A DNA stretch of 64,000 bases, from NCBI RefSeq assembly GCF_020165855.1, contig NZ_JAIUFY010000012.1, positions 16,788 through 80,787 on the forward strand. Direction: 5' to 3'. Source of the DNA: Celeribacter litoreus (lineage in GTDB: Bacteria; Pseudomonadota; Alphaproteobacteria; Rhodobacterales; Rhodobacteraceae). The notes under the pieces were generated by a model. The model did not search any database, was not told where the DNA came from, and saw only the letters and a list, made by a program, of their open reading frames with translations. A program made the translations under genes and the position numbers. This document shows, piece after piece, positions 18,700 to 28,472 of the stretch (its first letter is position 1; each line of letters starts with the position of its first letter).

Positions 18700-19164
18700 A
18701 TGGTGAAAACCGATACCTCCAGTCTGACCCAATTGGGCGGCGCGACCGAACTGCCTGCGTCTCCGGACGAAGCCATCCTCGAAAAGGTGCCTCATACGCA
18801 TGAGGGAGAGCGCTACGTCGCTCGATTCACTGCGCCGGAATTCACATCGCTTTGCCCGATGACCGGCCAGCCTGATTTCGGCTATCTGATGATCGACTAC
18901 ATCCCGAAGAAATGGCTGGTCGAGAGCAAGTCCCTCAAACTCTTCCTCGGCTCCTTCCGCAATCACGGCGCATTTCACGAAGATTGTTCGGTCTATATTG
19001 GCAAACGTTTGGCCGAGCTTCTGGAGCCCGAATGGCTCCGCATCGGGGCCTATTGGTATCCGCGCGGGGGCATCCCGATCGACGTATTCTGGGCGACCGG
19101 ACCGGAGCCAAAAGACCTCTGGATCCCTGAACAGGGCGTTCCACCCTATCGCGGACGCGGCTGA
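18700..19164 (+). CDS. queF: NADPH-dependent 7-cyano-7-deazaguanine reductase
   Basis: QueF reduces preQ0 to preQ1 in queuosine synthesis. This is the short, unimodular type (154 residues). The active-site block [10 protein letters not shown] supplies the nucleophilic Cys and the Asp, and the QueF motif region with [18 protein letters not shown] binds NADPH. The ATG at 18700 is taken (MVKTDTSSL). It lies between the metK terminator and trmB; both queF and trmB act on tRNA. Confidence 0.95.
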   Translation: MVKTDTSSLTQLGGATELPASPDEAILEKVPHTHEGERYVARFTAPEFTSLCPMTGQPDFGYLMIDYIPKKWLVESKSLKLFLGSFRNHGAFHEDCSVYIGKRLAELLEPEWLRIGAYWYPRGGIPIDVFWATGPEPKDLWIPEQGVPPYRGRG

Positions 19165-19193
19165 GCCTTGCTCTGATGGGAAAAACTTGGCAC

Positions 19194-19220
19194 AAGCCCC
19201 GCCGATAGCAAGCGGGGCTT
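19194..19220 (+). terminator. Hairpin abutting the trmB start codon (terminator-like)
   Basis: A 9-bp perfect stem AAGCCCCGC / GCGGGGCTT with a 9-nt loop is followed by TTTCC and, 5 nt after the stem, the trmB ATG. It could end queF transcription or mask trmB initiation. Confidence 0.7.
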
Positions 19221-19224
19221 TTCC

Positions 19225-19944
19225 ATGTCTGACGAGACCAAACACGAAACCGGTGCGCCTTGGCGCAACTTCTATGGGCGTATCCATGGCAAGACGCTCA
19301 ATCAGGCGCAAAAAGAATATCTCGAAGAGGACCTGCCGCGTCTTTCTCCGGGGCCGGTGACATGGGAAGAGAATCCGGATCGCGTGAAGCTCGATCTGGT
19401 CGAACGCTTTGGCGGTAAACCTGTTTGGGTCGAAGTCGGCTTTGGCGCGGGTGAGCACCTGATCCACATGGCAAAGACCTATCCGGACGTCGCGATCATC
19501 GGGTGTGAGCCGTTTGTGAATGGTGTGGCGTCCTGCCTCGGGCATCTGCGTCGTTTGGGCGGGTTGGATAATGTTGCGATCCATGCGGGCGACGCGCGCG
19601 ATTTGTTCGACGTGTTGCCGGATGCGAGCATTGAGAAAGCCTTCCTCAATTATCCCGATCCTTGGCCGAAAGCTCGCCACCACCGCCGCCGCTTTGTGAC
19701 GCAGGAACATCTCGTACCACTCTACCGTGTGCTCAAGAACGGTGCGGAGTTCCGTGTCGCGACTGATATTCCGGACTACGTGCGTCAGACCATGGAAGAG
19801 GTGCCGCGCGCAGGGTTCGAATGGTTGGGTGAAAGTGCCGAAGATTGGCGCAAGCCTTGGGCGGACTGGTTCTCCACCCGCTACGAGAAAAAGGCGATCC
19901 GTGAGGGGCGCACCCCGCATTACATGACGTTTCGGAAGAACTGA
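19225..19944 (+). CDS. trmB: tRNA (guanine-N7)-methyltransferase
   Basis: TrmB methylates G46 in the tRNA variable loop using SAM. The 239-residue protein has the SAM-binding VEVGFGAGEHLIHMA, the GCEPFVNGVA loop and the family signature LNYPDPWPKARHHRRRFV. The ATG at 19225 has no Shine-Dalgarno sequence because the preceding bases form the arm of a GC hairpin, which is unusual for a housekeeping gene. The next ATG candidates are inside the conserved part. It follows queF by 60 bp. Confidence 0.95.
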   Translation: MSDETKHETGAPWRNFYGRIHGKTLNQAQKEYLEEDLPRLSPGPVTWEENPDRVKLDLVERFGGKPVWVEVGFGAGEHLIHMAKTYPDVAIIGCEPFVNGVASCLGHLRRLGGLDNVAIHAGDARDLFDVLPDASIEKAFLNYPDPWPKARHHRRRFVTQEHLVPLYRVLKNGAEFRVATDIPDYVRQTMEEVPRAGFEWLGESAEDWRKPWADWFSTRYEKKAIREGRTPHYMTFRKN

Positions 19945-20074
19945 TTGTCCGGTTTCAACGGCGCGCGCGTTGAATTTGGGGCGCTAACGGTCCCGAACCT
20001 GCATTCCATGCGTAAAGCGGTGGACGAAACGGTCCGCCTCGGTTAATCGGCTATGGCAATTCGAGGAGGATGCC

Positions 20075-21424
20075 ATGTCGAGCCAAGCTACCCCGATCCC
20101 GATGAGCGCGCGCAAATCCGGCCCGCTCAAAGGCACCGCTGCTGTTCCGGGGGATAAATCCATTTCCCACCGCGCCCTGATTTTCGGGGCCATGGCTGTT
20201 GGTGAGACGCGGATCAGTGGCTTGCTTGAAGGCGAGGACGTTCTTGACACCGCAAAGGCAATGCAGGCGCTTGGGGCCTCTGTCGTGCGGTCCGGCGCTG
20301 GTGAATGGGTCGTGAACGGCGTTGGTGTTGGCGGCTTCACCGAACCGGAGAACGTCATCGACTGCGGCAACTCCGGCACGGGCGTCCGTCTCATCATGGG
20401 CGCTGTCGCGACCTATGACTTTTGCACGACCTTCACGGGCGACGGCTCTCTCCGTAAACGCCCTATGGCGCGTGTGACGGATCCTCTCGCCCTGTTTGGC
20501 ACGCGCTCTGTCGGTCGCTCCGGCGGACGTCTCCCGTTGACCCTCATTGGTGCCGCGGAACCTGTCCCTGTCGAATATGAAACGCCGGTGCCGTCTGCGC
20601 AGGTGAAGTCTGCTGTTTTGCTCGCGGGCCTGAACGCGCCCGGTCAGACCGTCGTCATCGAAAAAGAAATGACCCGCGACCATACGGAGCGGATGCTCAA
20701 GGGCTTCGGCGCCGAGATCACGACCGAAACGACGCCCGAAGGCTATCACAAGATCACGCTCACCGGTCGTCCGGAACTGACCCCGCAAGAGGTCGCCGTT
20801 CCGCGCGATCCGAGTTCTGCGGCCTTCCCTGTCTGTGCCGCTCTGATCATCGAAGGCTCCGACATCATCGTTCCTGGCGTGAGCCAGAACTCGACGCGTA
20901 ACGGTCTCTATACGACGCTCGTCGAGATGGGTGCTCAGATCGAATTCCAGAACGAGCGCGAAGAGGGCGGCGAACCCGTTGCAGATCTCCGCGTGCGCGC
21001 CTCCAAGCTCAAAGGCATCGAAGTCCCGCCGGAGCGCGCGGCGTCGATGATTGACGAATACCCGATCCTCTCCGTGGTTGCGGCATATGCCGAAGGCACC
21101 ACTGTGATGCGCGGTGTGAAAGAGCTTCGCGTTAAGGAATCGGATCGTATCGACGCGATGGCGCGCGGGCTGGAGGCCTGTGGCGTTCAGATCGAAGAAG
21201 ATGAAGATACCCTGATCGTGCACGGCCTCGGCCCGAACGGCGTCAAAGGCGGCGCGACCTGTGTGACGCACCTCGATCACCGGATCGCCATGTCGTTCCT
21301 CATCCTTGGGATGGCCTCTCAGGAACCCGTTGCGGTGGATGACGGCGCGCCGATCGCGACCTCCTTCCCGATCTTCGAGAACCTGATGACGGGCCTCGGT
21401 GCCGACGTGACGCGGGACAACTGA
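20075..21424 (+). CDS. aroA: 3-phosphoshikimate 1-carboxyvinyltransferase (EPSP synthase, class II-like)
   Basis: AroA joins shikimate-3-phosphate and PEP in aromatic amino-acid synthesis. The 449-residue sequence is closest to the class II (Agrobacterium CP4) type: [20 protein letters not shown], the TRDHTERML segment and [13 protein letters not shown]. In the PEP-site loop the sequence is [10 protein letters not shown], so the Ala100 responsible for glyphosate tolerance in CP4 is Gly here. A GAGGAGG site precedes the ATG. It is followed without a gap by a small membrane protein gene and cmk. Confidence 0.95.
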   Translation: MSSQATPIPMSARKSGPLKGTAAVPGDKSISHRALIFGAMAVGETRISGLLEGEDVLDTAKAMQALGASVVRSGAGEWVVNGVGVGGFTEPENVIDCGNSGTGVRLIMGAVATYDFCTTFTGDGSLRKRPMARVTDPLALFGTRSVGRSGGRLPLTLIGAAEPVPVEYETPVPSAQVKSAVLLAGLNAPGQTVVIEKEMTRDHTERMLKGFGAEITTETTPEGYHKITLTGRPELTPQEVAVPRDPSSAAFPVCAALIIEGSDIIVPGVSQNSTRNGLYTTLVEMGAQIEFQNEREEGGEPVADLRVRASKLKGIEVPPERAASMIDEYPILSVVAAYAEGTTVMRGVKELRVKESDRIDAMARGLEACGVQIEEDEDTLIVHGLGPNGVKGGATCVTHLDHRIAMSFLILGMASQEPVAVDDGAPIATSFPIFENLMTGLGADVTRDN

Positions 21425-21425
21425 G

Positions 21426-21950
21426 ATGCGTATCGCGGCGTTTTGGGTGGTCTGTCTCCTGACGATCGCCCTCTATGCCGTTATGGTGCTCTGGACCCTA
21501 TCCGCGATTGCTCACGACGCCGGTGCGCCCGCATTCGATATGCGCCCAAGTGGCTATTCCATCGCAGAAGCGCGCGCATTTCTCTCGACGCTCTCAGATG
21601 AGGGCCGAGCGCTCTATCAAGGTCCCCAGAGATGGATGGACGCGGTCTATCCCGCGCTGCTCGCCATAACCGCGATCTGGTCCTCTCGTTGGGCGGCTGA
21701 CGGGCGTTGGAAATGGCTCTTCCGGAGTTTAGCCGTCTTTGCCTGCCTCAGCATGATCGGTGACTACGCGGAAAACATCTCTGTCGCGGTCCTGCTCGCC
21801 CAGCCGACCGATGCAGTCACCGATGCGGCAATTGAGCGGGCGGCGTTTTTCACGCGGTTCAAATCGCTCTTTGGCACATTCGCCATGACGCTCTGGCTCG
21901 TGCTGTTGGTGATGCGCGGGTGGCGGAAATTGACAGTGTCGCGACACTGA
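21426..21950 (+). CDS. Small four-helix membrane protein, function unknown
   Basis: This is a 174-residue protein with hydrophobic segments at about 4-28, 70-85, 95-122 and 145-165. A soluble loop (about 30-68, with the ARAFLSTLSDEGRALYQGPQ part) lies after the first helix. The start codon is 1 nt after the aroA stop and the gene ends 32 bp before cmk, so it is translated with aroA. The family is unknown to me; the periplasmic-loop layout recalls small conserved inner-membrane proteins. Confidence 0.8.
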   Translation: MRIAAFWVVCLLTIALYAVMVLWTLSAIAHDAGAPAFDMRPSGYSIAEARAFLSTLSDEGRALYQGPQRWMDAVYPALLAITAIWSSRWAADGRWKWLFRSLAVFACLSMIGDYAENISVAVLLAQPTDAVTDAAIERAAFFTRFKSLFGTFAMTLWLVLLVMRGWRKLTVSRH

Positions 21951-21982
21951 GTCAGAACTGATCTTCCGAATTGGAGGTTCAA

Positions 21983-22591
21983 ATGAGTTTTTGTATTGCG
22001 ATCGATGGTCCTGCCGCTGCCGGTAAAGGCACCATCTCCAAAGCCGTTGCGAAACATTACAATTTTGCGCACCTCGACACGGGGCTCTTGTATCGGGCGA
22101 CGGGGGCTAAGACCTTTGAGGGTTTGACGCCGATTGATGCGGCAGAGGCACTGACGGCTGCCGATCTTGAGCGAGACGATCTTCGGACTGGTGATGCAGG
22201 GCAGGCGGCGAGTCGCGTTGCCGCGATTCCAGAGGTCCGTGCGGCGCTGGTCGATTTCCAACAGGCCTTTGCCCGCCGTGAGGGCGGTGCGGTTCTCGAT
22301 GGGCGCGATATCGGGACGGTGATCTGTCCGGATGCCGAGGTGAAGCTCTATGTCACGGCCTCGGACGAAGTGCGCGCCTCGCGTCGGCATCAGGAACTCA
22401 TTGGCAAAGGCGAAGACGTGACCTTTGAGCAAGTGCTCGAAGATCTGCGGGAACGCGACGAACGCGACGCCGCCCGTGCGACTGCGCCACTCAAGCCTGC
22501 GGACGACGCAACGGTGATTGATACCTCTGATATGACCATCGATGAGGCGGTTGCGCAGGTGCTTGCGCTCATTGATGCACGGCGGAAATAA
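21983..22591 (+). CDS. cmk: Cytidylate kinase
   Basis: Cmk phosphorylates CMP and dCMP. The 202-residue protein starts [21 protein letters not shown], which contains the P-loop, and has the [11 protein letters not shown] and [14 protein letters not shown] motifs. The ATG at 21983 with GGAGG is preferred to a start four codons upstream. aroA-cmk-rpsA is a conserved order, here interrupted by a BLUF gene. Confidence 0.95.
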   Translation: MSFCIAIDGPAAAGKGTISKAVAKHYNFAHLDTGLLYRATGAKTFEGLTPIDAAEALTAADLERDDLRTGDAGQAASRVAAIPEVRAALVDFQQAFARREGGAVLDGRDIGTVICPDAEVKLYVTASDEVRASRRHQELIGKGEDVTFEQVLEDLRERDERDAARATAPLKPADDATVIDTSDMTIDEAVAQVLALIDARRK

Positions 22592-22783
22592 GCAGCCTGT
22601 GCGATATCTCACGATGCGCGGAAATGTGCCGTAAAATCTGCGGATTTTTGCGCGTGCGTGACAATTTGCGACTTGCCAGAGTGCCCCCCGATGTGCAGCG
22701 TAACCGTCGGAAACTGCTCGGACTTTCTAGACTGATGAGCTGAGTTAGTTTCTGAGCTCTCGCAGACAAAGGAGGTGTCGCCG

Positions 22784-23278
22784 ATGAAGTATCTGCATGT
22801 TTTGTATCGGTCGCGCCCCACGCATGGCGAGTTCGATGAAACCGACCTCGATATCCTCAAAAGCGCGCTTGCGTTCAATAGCGAGAACGGCATCACGGGG
22901 CTGCTCGTGCGGGTGGATGAGCAATTCTATCAGGCTCTGCATGGGCCGAAGGATGCCGTGAGCACGCTGTTGGCGAAAATCGAAAATGACCCGCGCCACA
23001 CGAACATGGAAATCCTGTTGAGTGAGAGCGCCGCCGAGGTCTCGCCCTACGGCGAATGGGCCATGGCGTATGATAGCCTGATCGGCTTCGAAAATGATCT
23101 GGGCGCTGCTGCGGACGGCAATCTTCCAGAGATCACCGCAGAGAAAGCGCGTCACATCCTTGGACTGCTGGCTGATCTGGCCCGTGGCGTTGCCGAATTC
23201 GGATCTGCTTTCCCCTATTCCCGCCAGTTCGGTGAGACGGACGCGGCCTATATGGAACGGCTCGGCGGGCTCGCATAA
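22784..23278 (+). CDS. BLUF-domain blue-light sensor
   Basis: BLUF proteins sense blue light through FAD. In this 164-residue protein the flavin-site residues are Tyr8 (VLYRSRPT), Asn32 (FNSENGITGLL) and Gln50 (QFYQALHG). The spacings of 24 and 18 residues equal those of Tyr21, Asn45 and Gln63 in AppA. The W/M switch region appears as YGEWAMAYDS. About 60 residues of helical C-terminal extension (ITAEKARHILGLLADLARGV and beyond) carry no known output domain, so a partner protein is expected. The ATG at 22784 follows AAAGGAGG; it has its own 190-bp upstream region. Confidence 0.9.
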   Translation: MKYLHVLYRSRPTHGEFDETDLDILKSALAFNSENGITGLLVRVDEQFYQALHGPKDAVSTLLAKIENDPRHTNMEILLSESAAEVSPYGEWAMAYDSLIGFENDLGAAADGNLPEITAEKARHILGLLADLARGVAEFGSAFPYSRQFGETDAAYMERLGGLA

Positions 23279-23507
23279 GGGCGTTTTCCCTTGCTTTTAT
23301 GGGGATTCGGGAGTATACGCGCGTCAGTCTATGAGGCCATCAGACGTCATCAAGACATTGCGGGCAGGGTCGGAGAGCAGCTTCGGCCCTGATTTGTGTT
23401 TTTCCTGCAAGGTCTTCTGAGCGTTGGGTCATAGGCAAAATGAAACCAAGACCGGCGGAGACAACCGCTTGGCCCGCATAAACGTATGAAAAGGAAATTG
23501 AGACCAC

Positions 23508-25184
23508 ATGGCTCAGAACGTATCTATGGAGGATTTCGAAGCCCTCCTGAACGAAAGCTTCGAAATTGACACCCCGGCTGAAGGTTCGGTTGTCAAAGGC
23601 AAGGTGATCGCTATTGAAGCTGGTCAGGCCATCATCGACGTAGGCTACAAAATGGAAGGCCGCGTTGATCTGAAAGAATTCTCCAACCCGGGCGAAGCAC
23701 CTTCCGTTGCTGTTGGCGACGAAGTTGAAGTGTTCCTCGACCGCGTTGAAAACGCACGTGGCGAAGCCGTCATCTCCCGCGACAAAGCCCGTCGCGAAGA
23801 AGCATGGGATCGTCTCGAAAAAGCCTACGCTTCCGAAGAGCGCGTCGAAGGCGCCATCTTTGGTCGTGTTAAAGGCGGCTTCACTGTTGATCTCGGCGGC
23901 GCAGTTGCGTTCCTTCCGGGCTCCCAGGTTGACGTGCGTCCGGTACGTGACGCTGGCCCGCTCATGGGTCTCAAGCAGCCGTTCCAGATCCTCAAGATGG
24001 ACCGTCGTCGTGGCAACATCGTTGTGTCCCGTCGCGCAATCCTCGAAGAGTCCCGCGCAGAACAGCGCGCAGAAGTCATCGGCAACCTGTCCGAAGGTCA
24101 GGCAGTTGACGGTGTTGTCAAGAACATCACCGAATACGGTGCATTCGTTGACCTCGGCGGTGTTGACGGTCTTTTGCACGTCACCGACATGGCATGGCGT
24201 CGCGTGAACCACCCGTCCGAGATCCTCTCCATCGGTGAGACGATCAAGGTTCAGGTGATCAAGATCAACAAAGAGACCCACCGTATCTCCCTCGGCATGA
24301 AACAGCTTCAGGCCGATCCGTGGGATGCAGTCGAGAACAAATACCCGCTCGAGTCTGTTCACACGGGCCGCGTCACCAACATCACCGACTACGGTGCATT
24401 TGTTGAGCTGGAACCGGGTGTTGAAGGCCTCGTGCACGTCTCCGAGATGTCCTGGACCAAGAAAAACGTCCACCCGGGCAAAATCGTCTCCACCTCCCAG
24501 GAAGTGGAAGTCATGGTTCTCGAGATCGACTCCGCGAAACGTCGTGTGTCCCTCGGCCTCAAGCAGACCATGCGCAACCCGTGGGAACTCTTTGCAGAGA
24601 CCCATCCGGAAGGCACCGTTGTCGAAGGCGAAGTCAAGAACATCACCGAATTCGGTCTGTTCATCGGCCTGCCGGGCGAGATCGACGGCATGGTTCACCT
24701 CTCCGACCTGTCTTGGGAAGAGCGTGGCGAAGACGCCATCCAGAACTACCACAAGAACGACGTCGTCAAAGCCGTTGTCACCGAAGTGGACGTGGAAAAA
24801 GAGCGTATCTCTCTCTCCATCAAAGCTCTCGACGACAGCTTCTCCGGTGCAGTTGAGGGCGTGAAACGCGGCTCCATCATCACCGTGACCGTGACTGCGA
24901 TCGAAGACGGTGGCATCGAAGTCGAGTATGAAGGCGCGAAATCCTTCATCCGTCGCTCCGACCTGTCCCGTGACCGTGCTGAGCAGCGTCCTGAGCGCTT
25001 CCAGATCGGTGATCACGTCGACGTACGCGTGACCAACGTGGATCAGAAAACCCGCCGTCTGGGTCTGTCCATCAAAGCACGTGAGATTGCAGAAGAGAAA
25101 GAAGCCGTCGAACAGTACGGTTCCTCCGACTCCGGCGCATCGCTCGGCGATATCCTCGGCGCAGCCCTCAAGGGCGACGAGTAA
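23508..25184 (+). CDS. rpsA: 30S ribosomal protein S1
   Basis: S1 helps mRNA bind the 30S subunit. The 558-residue length is typical of alphaproteobacteria. Six S1 repeats can be followed by the recurring GRVTNITDYGAFVELEPGVEG type motif, for example near residues 200-215, 285-300 and 370-385. The codon use is biased as in highly expressed genes. The gene has its own 230-bp upstream region and a terminator downstream. Confidence 0.97.
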   Translation: MAQNVSMEDFEALLNESFEIDTPAEGSVVKGKVIAIEAGQAIIDVGYKMEGRVDLKEFSNPGEAPSVAVGDEVEVFLDRVENARGEAVISRDKARREEAWDRLEKAYASEERVEGAIFGRVKGGFTVDLGGAVAFLPGSQVDVRPVRDAGPLMGLKQPFQILKMDRRRGNIVVSRRAILEESRAEQRAEVIGNLSEGQAVDGVVKNITEYGAFVDLGGVDGLLHVTDMAWRRVNHPSEILSIGETIKVQVIKINKETHRISLGMKQLQADPWDAVENKYPLESVHTGRVTNITDYGAFVELEPGVEGLVHVSEMSWTKKNVHPGKIVSTSQEVEVMVLEIDSAKRRVSLGLKQTMRNPWELFAETHPEGTVVEGEVKNITEFGLFIGLPGEIDGMVHLSDLSWEERGEDAIQNYHKNDVVKAVVTEVDVEKERISLSIKALDDSFSGAVEGVKRGSIITVTVTAIEDGGIEVEYEGAKSFIRRSDLSRDRAEQRPERFQIGDHVDVRVTNVDQKTRRLGLSIKAREIAEEKEAVEQYGSSDSGASLGDILGAALKGDE

Positions 25185-25211
25185 TCGCATCTCGCGATCA
25201 GAATTATGGAG

Positions 25212-25239
25212 AAGGCCCTGCATTTGCGGGGCCTTTTTC
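25212..25239 (+). terminator. Intrinsic terminator after rpsA
   Basis: AAGGCCC / GGGGCCTT stem around a loop of about 9 nt, followed by T5. It lies 28 bp after the stop. Confidence 0.85.
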
Positions 25240-25534
25240 GTTTGGGCCAGCCGTATGAAGGAGCATGCGAATCGCAGGGCAATTCTGCAATGCGGCATGC
25301 GCCTAATGCCTGCCTAACCCTACGATTGCCCGGCCAAAGGCAGGCGAAACCGGATTTTCGGGCCTAATCTCAGCACATTAAAGAGAAAAAAGCGCTCCGT
25401 ATCGCGCGGCCCCTATTCCCCGCTCACGGAACCCACCCTATATTCGTTTCATAGGATGTGTCGCTGACAGACAGAAAAATGGCCCTGCAGCATCACATGT
25501 AACATGGACGACGTGCCAGCGAAGGGGAGGCTTC
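25240..25534. other. Intergenic region between rpsA terminator and ihfB
   Basis: About 295 bp without a convincing gene. It must hold the ihfB promoter. An A-rich stretch at about 25379-25391 is the only feature I notice, and no clear operator is visible. Confidence 0.5.
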
Positions 25535-25816
25535 ATGATCCGGTCCGAACTGATTCAGAAGATCGCAGACGAGAACCCACATCTCTACCAGCGGGACGTC
25601 GAACGGATCGTGAATACGATCTTTGAAGAAATTATCGAAGCGATGGCGCGCGGTGATCGGGTCGAGCTTCGCGGCTTCGGCGCGTTCTCCGTCAAAAAGC
25701 GTGATGCACGCATGGGGCGCAACCCGCGCACCGGCGAAGCAGTGCCTGTCGAGGAAAAGCATGTGCCGTTCTTCAAAACCGGCAAGCTTCTACGTGACCG
25801 CCTGAACGAAGAATAA
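25535..25816 (+). CDS. ihfB: Integration host factor beta subunit
   Basis: IhfB forms the sequence-specific DNA-bending heterodimer with IhfA. At 93 residues it has the HU-family signature [18 protein letters not shown] in the beta arm region, with the intercalating Pro following in [18 protein letters not shown] site precedes the ATG. It is followed by lapA and trpF with gaps of 17 and 3 bp. Confidence 0.96.
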   Translation: MIRSELIQKIADENPHLYQRDVERIVNTIFEEIIEAMARGDRVELRGFGAFSVKKRDARMGRNPRTGEAVPVEEKHVPFFKTGKLLRDRLNEE

Positions 25817-25833
25817 ATCTGGAAAGGGCGCCC

Positions 25834-26181
25834 ATGCGCTATATCCGCTACGCGTTTCTCGCTGCTCTTGCCGTGGTTCTTGTGACCGTGGCGCTGGCGA
25901 ACCGTGATCTCGTCACTCTCAACCTGCTTCCGGCTGAACTCGCGAACCTGACAGGTGTGTCCTTGGCGATTAGCCTGCCGATGTTCGTTGTGATTTTCGG
26001 GGCGATCATCGCCGGTCTTCTGATTGGCTTTGTCTGGGAGTGGATGCGGGAATACAAACACCGCTCTGCTGCCTCCATGCACAAACGCGAGAAGGAAAAG
26101 CTCGCGCGGGAAGTGGATAAGCTCAAGACCCAAAAGGCGAAGAACGAGGGCGACGAAGTCCTCGCACTGCTGGACAACTGA
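25834..26181 (+). CDS. lapA: LapA (YciS-like) domain membrane protein
   Basis: This 115-residue inner-membrane protein has two helices (about 4-22 and 44-68) and a cytoplasmic coiled-coil tail with KREKEKLAREVDKLKTQKAK. This is the layout of LapA/YciS, which in enterobacteria works with LapB in lipopolysaccharide control. The ihfB-lapA order is widely conserved. No lapB is adjacent here. Confidence 0.85.
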   Translation: MRYIRYAFLAALAVVLVTVALANRDLVTLNLLPAELANLTGVSLAISLPMFVVIFGAIIAGLLIGFVWEWMREYKHRSAASMHKREKEKLAREVDKLKTQKAKNEGDEVLALLDN

Positions 26182-26184
26182 TCC

Positions 26185-26826
26185 ATGGACACACGTGTAA
26201 AGATTTGCGGGCTGAAAACGCCCGAGGCTCTCACCTGTGCGGTCGAGGCTGGCGCCCAATATCTCGGGTTCGTGTTCTTCCCGAAATCCCCACGCAATGT
26301 CGATGTTCCGACGGCACGTGAACTTGCGCTCGAGGTTCCTATCGGCGTGGCCAAAGTTGCGCTTGTGGTAGATGCCTCTGATGAGGAGCTAGATCGCATC
26401 ACGGGCGAGGTTCCTCTCGATATGCTTCAACTGCACGGCAAGGAGACACCTGAGCGCGTCGCAGAAATTCGTGCGCGCTATGGTCTGCCTGTGATGAAGG
26501 CTGTCGGTGTCGCCGCGCCGGAGGATGTGCCGGCGCTGGACGCGTATGGGATGGTGGCCGACCAGATCCTCGTCGATGCAAAGGCACCGAAGGGTGCTGA
26601 TTTGCCCGGCGGCAACGGTCTCTCCTTTGACTGGCGTCTGATCGCAAAGCGCGGCTGGAACCGGCCGTGGATGCTCGCCGGTGGGCTGACGCCGGAGAAC
26701 GTCGTGACGGCGATTCAAATGACCGGCGCAAAGCAGGTCGATGTGTCTTCGGGCGTCGAAAGCGCGCCGGGAGAGAAAGACCCTGCGAAAATTCGCGCGT
26801 TTATCGAAGCGATCAGACAGGCCTGA
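26185..26826 (+). CDS. trpF: Phosphoribosylanthranilate isomerase
   Basis: TrpF converts phosphoribosylanthranilate to CdRP in tryptophan synthesis. The 213-residue barrel has the catalytic Cys in [11 protein letters not shown] and the general acid Asp in ALVVDAS, and ends with the phosphate loop [15 protein letters not shown]. It starts 3 bp after lapA. A terminator-like hairpin follows, so trpB probably has a separate promoter. Confidence 0.96.
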   Translation: MDTRVKICGLKTPEALTCAVEAGAQYLGFVFFPKSPRNVDVPTARELALEVPIGVAKVALVVDASDEELDRITGEVPLDMLQLHGKETPERVAEIRARYGLPVMKAVGVAAPEDVPALDAYGMVADQILVDAKAPKGADLPGGNGLSFDWRLIAKRGWNRPWMLAGGLTPENVVTAIQMTGAKQVDVSSGVESAPGEKDPAKIRAFIEAIRQA

Positions 26827-26834
26827 CGCCGATT

Positions 26835-26856
26835 GCCTGCATTTGCGGGCTCTTTT
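26835..26856 (+). terminator. Probable weak terminator after trpF
   Basis: 6-bp stem GCCTGC / GCGGGC (one G-T pair) with a 4-nt loop and TCTTTT after it. Confidence 0.55.
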
Positions 26857-26942
26857 GCAGTGCGATGCTTTACGGTCCAGCGCGGCTAGGCTAAATCCAT
26901 GGGAACTCCTCGACACATGAGGATCCGCAAGGGAGCGATCTA

Positions 26943-28193
26943 ATGAACGATCTTTTCAACAGCTTTATGAATGGCCCTGACGAGAAGGGGCGCTTTGGTA
27001 TCTATGGCGGTCGCTTCGTGTCCGAGACCTTGATGCCGCTGATCCTCTCGCTCGAGGAGGAATATGACAAAGCGAAGGACGATCCGACCTTCTGGGCCGA
27101 GATGGATGATCTCTGGAAGCACTACGTTGGTCGTCCGAGCCCGCTCTATTTTGCGGAGAAGATGACCGAAGAGTTGGGTGGCGCGAAGATCTATCTCAAG
27201 CGTGACGAGCTCAACCACACCGGCGCGCACAAGATCAATAACGTGCTTGGTCAGATCATTCTGGCCCGCCGTATGGGAAAAACGCGGATTATCGCGGAAA
27301 CCGGCGCGGGTCAGCACGGTGTGGCGACTGCGACCGTCTGTGCGAAGTTCGGTCTGAAGTGTGTAGTCTACATGGGCGCGCATGACGTTGAGCGTCAGAT
27401 GCCGAACGTGTTCCGGATGCAGCTTCTCGGTGCCGAAGTGGTGCCGGTGAAGTCCGGTCGCGGCACGCTCAAAGACGCCATGAACGACGCGCTGCGCGAT
27501 TGGGTGACCAACGTGCGGGATACTTTCTACTGCATCGGCACAGTTGCGGGTCCGCACCCCTATCCGGCCATGGTCCGCGACTTCCAATCCATCATCGGGA
27601 AAGAAGTCCGTTGGCAGCTTCCGGAGCAAGAAGGCGAAGGCCGTCTGCCGGATACGGTCATTGCGGCAATCGGTGGTGGCTCCAACGCGATGGGTCTGTT
27701 CTATCCGTTCCTTGATGACGAGAGCGTCAACATCATCGGTGTCGAAGCTGGCGGCAAAGGCGTCGACGAGAAGATGGAGCACTGCGCCTCACTGACGGGC
27801 GGCCGCCCGGGCGTTCTGCACGGCAACCGCACCTATCTTCTTCAGGACGACGACGGTCAGATCCTCGAAGGGTTCTCGATTTCGGCCGGTCTGGACTATC
27901 CTGGCATCGGGCCTGAACACGCTTGGCTCAACGACATTGGCCGCGCGAAATACGTCTCGATTACGGATAAGGAAGCACTTGAAGCCTTCCAATTCTCGTG
28001 CCGCACCGAGGGCATTATTCCCGCGCTTGAGCCTTCTCACGCACTTGCACACGTGATGAAAATCGCTCCGACGTTGCCGAAAGACCATATCATCGTCATG
28101 AACATGTGTGGCCGTGGCGATAAGGACATCTTTACCGTTGCGCGTCACCTCGGCGTTGATATCGCAGGTTCCGAAGGTCGCGATAGCGAATAA
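26943..28193 (+). CDS. trpB: Tryptophan synthase beta chain
   Basis: TrpB joins indole and serine with PLP. In the 416-residue protein the PLP lysine lies in [15 protein letters not shown], the catalytic Glu in ETGAGQHG, and the phosphate-binding glycines in [10 protein letters not shown]. trpA lies 11 kb away at 39.2 kb on the other strand, which is unusual since the two chains form one complex. Confidence 0.97.
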   Translation: MNDLFNSFMNGPDEKGRFGIYGGRFVSETLMPLILSLEEEYDKAKDDPTFWAEMDDLWKHYVGRPSPLYFAEKMTEELGGAKIYLKRDELNHTGAHKINNVLGQIILARRMGKTRIIAETGAGQHGVATATVCAKFGLKCVVYMGAHDVERQMPNVFRMQLLGAEVVPVKSGRGTLKDAMNDALRDWVTNVRDTFYCIGTVAGPHPYPAMVRDFQSIIGKEVRWQLPEQEGEGRLPDTVIAAIGGGSNAMGLFYPFLDDESVNIIGVEAGGKGVDEKMEHCASLTGGRPGVLHGNRTYLLQDDDGQILEGFSISAGLDYPGIGPEHAWLNDIGRAKYVSITDKEALEAFQFSCRTEGIIPALEPSHALAHVMKIAPTLPKDHIIVMNMCGRGDKDIFTVARHLGVDIAGSEGRDSE

Positions 28194-28241
28194 ATATAGC
28201 CTTTTCAGCGCCTTGCGCTGTGCGATGCGATGGGTTTATGC

Positions 28242-28271
28242 AGGGCGTCCGGTTCCTTGGACGCCCTTTTT
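28242..28271 (+). terminator. Intrinsic terminator after trpB
   Basis: Perfect 8-bp stem GGGCGTCC / GGACGCCC with an 8-nt loop, followed by T5. Confidence 0.9.
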
Positions 28272-28472
28272 ATGTCATAAACCAAAGTTTATTCCCTGAT
28301 TTTATTGGATTTTTATCCGTTCGTATCCTTTCGGTTTATTTTCTGAATCGACCCTTGGGCGCATGCTTTCCTCAATGACGCGCCCGTCAATTGTGATCCG
28401 CTAACATCTGGCTGGGTTACAAAATTGACCGGAGACGCGTCTCTAGAGAAGTCGAGCAGAAGGTTGGAACTG

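Noticed and set aside
17374..19920. 848-codon open frame on the minus strand across metK, queF and trmB
   Set aside because: It is an antisense shadow of three well-recognised genes; the open frame reflects their biased codon use.
19945..19980. Inverted repeat TTCAACG...CGTTGAA after trmB as a terminator
   Set aside because: The stem is there but only three T follow, so it is too weak to call.
23340..25298. 652-codon open frame antisense to rpsA
   Set aside because: The translation is low-complexity and matches no family, while rpsA on the plus strand is unmistakable.
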